A stretch of 46,063 bases of DNA from Candidatus Nomurabacteria bacterium RIFCSPHIGHO2_01_FULL_41_71 (GTDB taxonomy: Bacteria > Patescibacteriota > Minisyncoccia > Phycocordibacterales > UBA9973). Under the pieces are notes generated by a model. It ran no database searches. It was not told the origin of the DNA and saw only the letters and a list, made by a program, of their open reading frames with translations. Shown here in pieces: positions 39,714 through 46,063 of the stretch. Both the position numbers and the translations under genes were made by a program. How positions within the stretch are numbered: the first letter of the stretch is position 1; each line of letters opens with the position of its first letter. The DNA lies in contig MFTQ01000006.1 in the NCBI GenBank assembly GCA_001785355.1, positions 1 to 46,063 of the forward strand. The letters are read 5' to 3'.

Positions 39714-39876
39714 GGGAATAGTATGGCACAAAACCGTAAAAATTGCAAATTGGGATCGATTTTAAACATAATTTAAATATCTACTATCTAGACGACCGGC
39801 AGTATAGTAGACAATTTAAACTCGGTTGAAATAAGAAACCGCCTGTAGAAGCTCGGCTCCTTAACAAGCGGCATAT

Positions 39877-40065
39877 TCACGCTTTCTCCACCATTATCCC
39901 CTTTTCTGCCAACTTCTGGATATCTTCGTCTTCCCCGTCAAAGATATCCAGAAATGGCTTTGACATGTCATTAATGACTATCACTTTCCCGAGACAAAAC
40001 GTAGTTATGGCCAGAACCATATCCAGGCCCATCTTCCCGCGAGTCGATAAAATCTTCACACGCAT
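39877..40065 (-). CDS. Hypothetical small protein
   Basis: 62-aa ORF preceded by a strong Shine-Dalgarno (tttggaggtgtagccATG). Confidence 0.5.
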   Translation of the reverse strand: MRVKILSTRGKMGLDMVLAITTFCLGKVIVINDMSKPFLDIFDGEDEDIQKLAEKGIMVEKA

Positions 40066-40192
40066 GGCTACACCTCCAAAAAAATTGATAGCATGTATAT
40101 ATATATGTCAATTTTTTAAAATACCGATGTCGCACAACCCCGAACGAAAGCCCTCGGCTTCATACGGGGCGGGTGTTTGGTATAATGTTGAG

Positions 40193-41140
40193 ATGGCATC
40201 CGAAATTGACAGATTAAAACGCGAATTTTTGGAATATTTGGAAATAGAAAAAGGTTCAGCCAGAAAAACCCTTGAGAATTACGAGCATTATCTCAATCGT
40301 TTTTTTGAGCGCGCAAAAATAAAAACTCCGGCCGATATTACGGACTCCGCCGTGCGTGAATTCCGATTATGGCTCAATCGCCAGCCCGGCAATAAAAAAA
40401 AAGATTTGAAAGAAACAATGTCCAAAAAAACCCAGAATTACCACTTAATCGCCCTTAGGATATTTCTCAAATACCTCGGCAAAAGAGACATTGAGTCTAT
40501 GTCCGCCGATCGGATAGAATTGGCTAAAATTCCGGAGAGATCTATAGATCTCATCACTGAAGAAGAGCTCGTACGGCTACTGGAAGCCCCAAAAGGCAAT
40601 GATATAAAAACTCTTCGGGATAAAGCGATATTGGAATTTCTATTCTCCACCGGACTGCGCGTTTCCGAACTCTGTTCTCTCCCCCGAGACATCAATCCTG
40701 CATCTCTCGAGCTCTCTGTGCGCGGTAAAGGAGGCAAAGTGCGAGTAGTCTTCATCTCCGAACGGGCAAGAACTGCCCTAAAAAAATATTTGGATGCCAG
40801 AAAGGATATGGGAGAAGGATTGTTTGTGCGACTTGAAACCCGAGAGGTTGCTCCTCAAGTGAAACATAAAAAATATACCGGTAAAGAATACGGCAACTTG
40901 GACAGGCAATCAGTGGAAAGAATCGTAAGGCATTATGCAATCAAGGCCGGCATAGCCAAGAAGGTGACTCCTCACGTTATTCGACATTGCTTCGCCACCG
41001 ACCTCCTCTCAAACGGCGCGGATATCCGTTCGGTGCAGGCTATGCTCGGACACTCCAATATCGCCACCACGCAAATTTACACCCATGTTACAGACAAAGC
41101 CCTGCGGGAAATTCATAAAAGGTTTCATAATAAAAAATAA
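40193..41140 (+). CDS. Tyrosine recombinase of the XerC/XerD family
   Basis: FSTGLRVSELCSL, TPHVIRHCFATDLLSNGADIRSVQAMLGHSNIATTQIYTHV; extended -10 TGGTATAAT 6 nt before ATG at 40193. Confidence 0.92.
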   Translation: MASEIDRLKREFLEYLEIEKGSARKTLENYEHYLNRFFERAKIKTPADITDSAVREFRLWLNRQPGNKKKDLKETMSKKTQNYHLIALRIFLKYLGKRDIESMSADRIELAKIPERSIDLITEEELVRLLEAPKGNDIKTLRDKAILEFLFSTGLRVSELCSLPRDINPASLELSVRGKGGKVRVVFISERARTALKKYLDARKDMGEGLFVRLETREVAPQVKHKKYTGKEYGNLDRQSVERIVRHYAIKAGIAKKVTPHVIRHCFATDLLSNGADIRSVQAMLGHSNIATTQIYTHVTDKALREIHKRFHNKK

Positions 41141-41141
41141 C

Positions 41142-41945
41142 ATGCGTATCATTTCATGGAATGTGAATGGCATAAGAGCAATAAACAAAAAAGGGTTTTT
41201 CGCGCCTTTTGTAAAAAAATATAACCCTGATATTTTATGCCTGCAGGAGACTAAAGCCGAGCGGCATCAAAGCGAAGTAGATCTGCCGGAATATGAAGAG
41301 TATTGGAATTCAGCCGAGCGCAAAGGATACAGCGGCACAGCGATTTTTTCAAAGAAAAATTCGAAACAAAAAATACTGTCGGCAACACTGGATATTCCAA
41401 ATAAAATCGCGAAAAAATATAATTTGGCGGATGACGGCTACGGCAACCCAAATACCGAAGGTCGAGTGCTGACTCTCGAGTTCAAAGATTTTTATATAGT
41501 AAGTGTCTACACTCCAAATGCCAAAGATGATCTCTCTCGCATTCTCCTGCGGCACAAACAATGGGACCCAGCTTTTTTGGAATATATGGAAACACTCGAC
41601 AAAAAAAAGCCCGTCATTTTTTGCGGCGACTTGAATGTGGCGCATACCCCCGATGACCTCGCCCGACCGAAAGAGAACGAAGATAAGAAAGGATTTACAA
41701 ACGAGGAACGCGAAGGAATCGATAAAATCATAGAAGCTGGTTTTGTGGATACTTTTCGCATTTTTACAAAAGGTAACGAACATTACACCTGGTGGAGCCA
41801 CTTTTCAAATGCCAGAGTCCGAAACATCGGCTGGAGAATAGATTATATCTTCGCAAGCAAAAAACTGACGAAAAAAATAAAATCCGCCGAAATTCTCCCG
41901 GAGGTTCTGGGTTCCGACCACTGCCCGGTGATGATAGAAATATAA
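41142..41945 (+). CDS. Exodeoxyribonuclease III / AP endonuclease family
   Basis: MRIISWNVNGIRAINKKGF, DILCLQETKAE, GDLNVAHTPDDLA, RIDYIFASKKL, GSDHCPVMIEI. Confidence 0.94.
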   Translation: MRIISWNVNGIRAINKKGFFAPFVKKYNPDILCLQETKAERHQSEVDLPEYEEYWNSAERKGYSGTAIFSKKNSKQKILSATLDIPNKIAKKYNLADDGYGNPNTEGRVLTLEFKDFYIVSVYTPNAKDDLSRILLRHKQWDPAFLEYMETLDKKKPVIFCGDLNVAHTPDDLARPKENEDKKGFTNEEREGIDKIIEAGFVDTFRIFTKGNEHYTWWSHFSNARVRNIGWRIDYIFASKKLTKKIKSAEILPEVLGSDHCPVMIEI

Positions 41946-41950
41946 ATAAG

Positions 41951-41989
41951 TGTCTGTAGACGTCTGTCTGTAGACGTCCGACGTCTACA
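41951..41989. repeat. Family B palindrome with tandemly duplicated arm, 3' side of RAYT2
   Basis: tgtctgtagacgtc x2 (41951-41964, 41965-41978), palindrome tgtagacgtc-c-gacgtctaca (41969-41989). Confidence 0.9.
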
Positions 41990-41992
41990 AGA

Positions 41993-42691
41993 TCAATCAT
42001 CATTGAAATCAAAACTTGCTTCCTCTTTTTCATCGATTTTTAAAGATTTTTTACCTCTATTTTCTCGCACTATGTCAACCATCTCTATCCCGTGTTTGAA
42101 AAAATTTTTATAACCACCAAACCATTTTAAAAATTTGTTTCCCTCTTTGGGATTTATTAAATAAAAATTGCCTGTCCTATACTCTTCTTCGCTACTGCGT
42201 ACCAATTTTAATTTATTTTTGGAAATATTATGCACTTTATAATTCCACATCACATAGGCAAAAAGCATTTCAAAATAATTCTCTTTTTCGGCGTAATTTG
42301 ATTTAAATTTACCTTGAAGTAACGATCCGCTGCGATCATTTTTATCGTTAAAGTATCTCGTATACCCTCCTTGCAATCGTTTCATAAATTCGCTAATACC
42401 TTCGTCAATTTCTTGTTTCAAAATAAAATGAAAATGATTTGGATTAAGACAATATTCAACAAAAGAAACAAGCCGCTCTTTATTAGACACTTGTAGACGT
42501 CGGACGTCTACAAATTGTTTTTGCTCACGTAGAGCCAATTCCAAACTCCCCACAGCATCTTTATAGGCAAACAACTTCATGCATAATAAGAATCTTTCAA
42601 TATCTTTTTCGTTCATGAAAATATCACGCTTATCAACACCTCTATTGTAAATATGAAAATAAGAACCGGTAATGAAAGGATGTTTCCTCAT
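41993..42691 (-). CDS. IS200-like / REP-associated tyrosine transposase (RAYT2, Y1 HUH)
   Basis: YFHIYNRGVDKRDIFMNEKD, YCLNPNHFHFIL (HUH), LQGGYTRYFNDKNDRSGSLLQGKFKSNY. Confidence 0.93.
   Translation of the reverse strand: MRKHPFITGSYFHIYNRGVDKRDIFMNEKDIERFLLCMKLFAYKDAVGSLELALREQKQFVDVRRLQVSNKERLVSFVEYCLNPNHFHFILKQEIDEGISEFMKRLQGGYTRYFNDKNDRSGSLLQGKFKSNYAEKENYFEMLFAYVMWNYKVHNISKNKLKLVRSSEEEYRTGNFYLINPKEGNKFLKWFGGYKNFFKHGIEMVDIVRENRGKKSLKIDEKEEASFDFNDD
42491..42513. repeat. Family B palindrome inside the RAYT2 coding sequence
   Basis: ttgtagacgtc-g-gacgtctacaa, in frame, encodes FVDVRRLQ. Confidence 0.9.
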
Positions 42692-42705
42692 GCGGAAAGT
42701 ATATC

Positions 42706-42730
42706 ATTGTAGACGTCCGACGTCTACAAT
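42706..42730. repeat. Family B palindrome at the RAYT2 promoter
   Basis: attgtagacgtc-c-gacgtctacaat, 2 nt from the RAYT2 -10. Confidence 0.9.
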
Positions 42731-42784
42731 TGGCAAGGCTCGGCCACTTGTCCGGTATTAATGGAAATATGGTATAATTTCATC

Positions 42785-43399
42785 ATGTCCCACACCAGAC
42801 TAGATCAGCTTTCGGACGGAATATTCGCTATCGTGATGACGCTGCTTGTCTTTGAGATTAGAATTCCGGATGCCGTCCACATAGCAAGCAATCAGGAGCT
42901 GTGGTTCGTACTAAAGAATCTCGGCACATACTTCGCAAGCTACGTTCTCTCTTTCGCCCTTTTATTCACCTATTGGCGAGCGCACCATTTCTTCGTTTCC
43001 ATTTATGCCAAAAACATAGACACCGCCCTCACCAACATAAACGCTCTTTTCTTTCTCTTGATCGCTCTGATCCCCTTCTCTTCTTCACTCCTCGGCAGAT
43101 GGAGCGAGTATGAGTTGGCTATCGCCGTCTTTGGCGTACACATCATCATGATCGGCATGGCCCTGTATGCCATGAGAAACTACGTATTATATTCCCCGCA
43201 CATAAAGAATCCAGAGATAACTCCCAGAGAAATTCATGGCTCGACGGTGCGTACCTTGGTGCCGGTGGTCTTTGCCCTGATCGCCATTCCGCTTAGTTTC
43301 ATAAATACCCAAGTCTCCCTAGTTCTCTTCACTTTGGCCGTTCTTTTCAACCTCTCCGCCTGGAGTACCAAGCTTTTTGAAAAAATTTTTAAGTATTAA
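42785..43399 (+). CDS. TMEM175 (DUF1211)-family putative potassium channel
   Basis: RLDQLSDGIFAIVMTLLVFEIRIP, multi-TM; start at 42785 supported by extended -10 TGGTATAAT 6 nt upstream. Confidence 0.85.
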   Translation: MSHTRLDQLSDGIFAIVMTLLVFEIRIPDAVHIASNQELWFVLKNLGTYFASYVLSFALLFTYWRAHHFFVSIYAKNIDTALTNINALFFLLIALIPFSSSLLGRWSEYELAIAVFGVHIIMIGMALYAMRNYVLYSPHIKNPEITPREIHGSTVRTLVPVVFALIAIPLSFINTQVSLVLFTLAVLFNLSAWSTKLFEKIFKY

Positions 43400-43407
43400 G
43401 TTATATT

Positions 43408-43432
43408 ATTGTAGACGTCGGACGTCTACAAT
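43408..43432. repeat. Solo intergenic family B palindrome
   Basis: attgtagacgtc-g-gacgtctacaat. Confidence 0.9.
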
Positions 43433-43447
43433 TTAGTGTAAAAATCT

Positions 43448-45142
43448 ATGAAAAAAATCTGCAAAAATTGTAAAAAGGATTTTGAGGTACGAAAAGAGGA
43501 TCTGATTTTCTATGACCAAATAAAAGTTCCGCCGCCCCTTATGTGTCCGGACTGCCGGATGCAGAGACGTATATCTTTTCGAAACGAACGCACGCTCTAC
43601 CGCCGACCGTGCGACAAATGCGGGAAAAATGGAATTTCCCTTTATGCTTCGGGCACACTTTTTCCTGTCTACTGCCATACTTGTTGGTGGGGCGACAGTT
43701 GGAACCCGACGAGCTACGGAATGAAATACGATCCGGCCCGGCCGTTCATGGGACAGTTCGCGGAACTAAAAAACAAAGTACCGAGAGTAAGGCTCCTCTC
43801 CATCAATAGTATTAACTCGGAGTATGAAAATAATTCTTCGGAAAACAAGAATTGTTATCTGATTTTTGCCGCCGAAAATAACGAAGACTGTCTATATGGT
43901 CGGCTAGTACAGCACTGCAAAAATTCCATGGACTGCGCTTTTCTCTATGACTCGGAGCTCTGCTACGAATGCGTGGACACTCGCAAGAGTTTTAAGTGTC
44001 TCTACGGCGAGCGTTTGCAGGAATGTGTGGATACTTTTTTTTCTTTCGACATGCGTAATTGCCAAAATTGTATTTTTTGCGTCAATGGACGAAATTTAAG
44101 ATACCAAATTTACAATAGATCTTGTACCAAGGAAGAATTCAAAAAGAAAAAAGCGGAAATTTTCAAAGATTACGCTTCCATCGAAAAAGCCAAAGAAGAA
44201 TTCAATCGCCTGCGCTCCGGGGCGCTGGTTAAATACGCTTTCGCCACTAAGTGCGTAAACGCCACCGGAGACTATATGTATAATTGCCATGACGGCGCGC
44301 GGATTTTTGATGTTTCAAACGCAAAAAATTGCTCCTATGTCGCGGATGCGGAGGACCCGATCGATTGCCAGGACGTGAATAACCACTATTTTAAGGGCGA
44401 ACGCTGTTACAACGTAATGGGCGCGCTTCAAGATACGAACTGCATCGGAATAATTTTCAGTTTCTATTGCAACAACGTGTATTATTCGGACTCTTGCCGC
44501 AATTGCTCGGACTGTTTCGGCTGTGTTGCGCTCAATAATAAGAAATATTGCATCTTGAATAAAGAGTACCCAAAAGAGGAGTATGAAAAAATAAAAAACG
44601 AGATTACGGAGGAGATGAAAAGAATCGGGATTTACGGTGAATACTTCCCCGCCGAGCTCTCTCCCTATCCTTACAACGACACACTAGCGCAAGAATATTT
44701 CCCGATGACGGAAAAAGAGGCTAAAGAAAAAGGTTTCAACTGGCAGACGGAGACGAGTGGCACTTACGGTAAGGAAACAATAAAAGAAGAAAACATGCCG
44801 GAGACTGCAGAAGAAGTGAATGAAGAAATTTTAAAAGAAATTTTGGTTTGTAAAGATTGTAAAAAGAATTTCCGCATTACGAAATCCGAATTGGATTTCT
44901 ATAAAAGAATGAATATTCCCCCACCCCGCAAAGATTTTGAATGCCGGCACCAGGATCGCATGAAAAAAAGAAATCCGCGCAAACTCTGGCATCGCGCTTG
45001 CATGTGTAAAAAAACCAACCATCCCCATCACTTGGACATCGAATGTCCAAGTGGATGTCCAAACAAGTTCGAAACCTCATACAGAGACGACCGTCCGGAA
45101 ATGGTGTATTGCGAACAATGCTATCAGCAGGAAATTTCTTAA
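43448..45142 (+). CDS. Cys-rich protein with N- and C-terminal zinc-ribbon modules, unknown function
   Basis: CKNCKKDFEVRKEDLIFYDQIKVPPPLMCPDCRMQRR; central array of Cys-containing repeats (NCYLIF.., DCLYG.., NCSDCFGC..); C-terminal CEQCYQQEI. Confidence 0.85.
   Translation: MKKICKNCKKDFEVRKEDLIFYDQIKVPPPLMCPDCRMQRRISFRNERTLYRRPCDKCGKNGISLYASGTLFPVYCHTCWWGDSWNPTSYGMKYDPARPFMGQFAELKNKVPRVRLLSINSINSEYENNSSENKNCYLIFAAENNEDCLYGRLVQHCKNSMDCAFLYDSELCYECVDTRKSFKCLYGERLQECVDTFFSFDMRNCQNCIFCVNGRNLRYQIYNRSCTKEEFKKKKAEIFKDYASIEKAKEEFNRLRSGALVKYAFATKCVNATGDYMYNCHDGARIFDVSNAKNCSYVADAEDPIDCQDVNNHYFKGERCYNVMGALQDTNCIGIIFSFYCNNVYYSDSCRNCSDCFGCVALNNKKYCILNKEYPKEEYEKIKNEITEEMKRIGIYGEYFPAELSPYPYNDTLAQEYFPMTEKEAKEKGFNWQTETSGTYGKETIKEENMPETAEEVNEEILKEILVCKDCKKNFRITKSELDFYKRMNIPPPRKDFECRHQDRMKKRNPRKLWHRACMCKKTNHPHHLDIECPSGCPNKFETSYRDDRPEMVYCEQCYQQEIS
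45029..45060. repeat. Family A palindrome plus extra half-arm, in frame inside the Cys-rich protein gene
   Basis: cacttggacat-cga-atgtccaagtg (45029-45053) followed by gatgtccaaa half-copy. Confidence 0.82.
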
Positions 45143-45207
45143 AAAATAATTTAGCATCAGTATGCGATCGCTTCTTAATGCTAAAATTATCAAAAGAGTA
45201 TTGTAAA

Positions 45208-46056
45208 CTAAGGGTTTTTTCTCACTCCATGTTTGGTGTGTAATTTCTCCACTTCTTCCTCTTCCAGTTCTTCTTTTTTTTCTTTTCCGCGCTCGCCGAG
45301 CGCTTTGAGCTCCGCGTCGCCGAGAATATTTAGAGACTTTACTAGTTCGGAGAGATGTTCCACCGTATTTTTCTCGGGCGCATCCAGCACTTCTTCTAGA
45401 AGCGCGTGAAGAATCCAACCCATGCGCGGTCCGGGGCTAATCCCAAGTTTCTCTATCATATATCCTCCATTAATCTTAAGCTGTCCCACCGAAATAGGAT
45501 CCCGTAAGGCCTCCTCGATCATGGCAAAGTATTTACGCAGACGATACGGCGCTTCTTTTTTTCTCATTCCCACCCGATCGCATTCTCTCACTTTCATTAA
45601 AAGCCAAATATTTTCTACTCCGACTTTGGCAATGATTCTCCTTACGGCAGACAGAGTAATCAGCTCCGTATCGGAAAAAAACATGTGATTGCGCACCAGC
45701 TTCTTTACCAAATCAATTTCTTTTTTAGGGAATTTCAATCGTTCCATAATTTTTTCCGCTATTCGCGCGCCGATAACCTCATGACCGTAGAAAGTGTATT
45801 TTTTCTTTCCTGCCCCCTCGGCCAGCCTCCTAGACCTCGGCTTTCCGATATCATGAAAAAGCGCCGCAATCCTTATTTCCAAAGACCAATTTTGGTTGGC
45901 GGCATGTTGGAGCGCATGAAGCAAATGATTCCAAACATCATAAATGTGTTCACCGGACTGCTCGCACCCTATCCCCTCCTCAAGCTCCGGAATTATATTT
46001 TTTATAAGACCGAATTTTTGCAACATCACAATCCCCGCGCTCGGATTTTTCGACAT
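45208..46056 (-). CDS. CCA tRNA nucleotidyltransferase-like / HD domain protein (C-terminal part, runs off the right edge)
   Basis: HIYDVWNHLLHALQHAA, AALFHDIGKPRSRR, FYGHEVIGARIAEKIMERLKF. Confidence 0.8.
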   Translation of the reverse strand: MSKNPSAGIVMLQKFGLIKNIIPELEEGIGCEQSGEHIYDVWNHLLHALQHAANQNWSLEIRIAALFHDIGKPRSRRLAEGAGKKKYTFYGHEVIGARIAEKIMERLKFPKKEIDLVKKLVRNHMFFSDTELITLSAVRRIIAKVGVENIWLLMKVRECDRVGMRKKEAPYRLRKYFAMIEEALRDPISVGQLKINGGYMIEKLGISPGPRMGWILHALLEEVLDAPEKNTVEHLSELVKSLNILGDAELKALGERGKEKKEELEEEEVEKLHTKHGVRKNP

Positions 46057-46063
46057 AATTATT

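Noticed and set aside
45143-45207. gcgatcgc inside the cca/zinc-ribbon gap as a HIP1-type repeat
   Set aside because: I noticed only this copy; better explained as part of a weak hairpin between convergent genes.

Overview
The window looks like a chromosomal segment of a Patescibacteria/CPR (Parcubacteria-like) genome. This is inferred from gene content, small intergenic gaps and protein families; no taxonomic search was possible. Most of it is conserved core: glyA, a split comEC, rnhA, recJ, a HIT protein, pgk-tpiA, type IV pilus genes (prepilins, pilC, pilB), nusA, ppa, a PPIase-less trigger factor, pyrB-carB-carA-pyrC, clpP, rny, HU, lexA, comM, a DksA/TraR-like gene, pnp, rpsO, a Xer-type recombinase, an ExoIII-type nuclease, a TMEM175-like channel, a Cys-rich zinc-ribbon protein and a CCA/HD enzyme (partial). 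The most interesting signal is a pair of IS200-like/RAYT HUH transposases (26045-26680 and 41993-42691, both minus). Each is tied to its own palindrome family: A, acttggacatc-N-gatgtccaagt; B, ttgtagacgtc-N-gacgtctacaa. In both loci one palindrome lies just downstream of the gene, one is embedded in frame inside the transposase ORF, and one abuts the extended -10 of its promoter. Solo copies sit in frame inside trigger factor, where the PPIase domain is missing, and inside a zinc-ribbon protein. A third palindrome family (C) has no transposase in the window and flanks pnp. Other points are a widespread leaderless promoter layout (-10 ending 6-8 nt before the start codon), a terminator-like hairpin between the nusA promoter and nusA, and a LexA box filling the -35/-10 spacer of the lexA operon.
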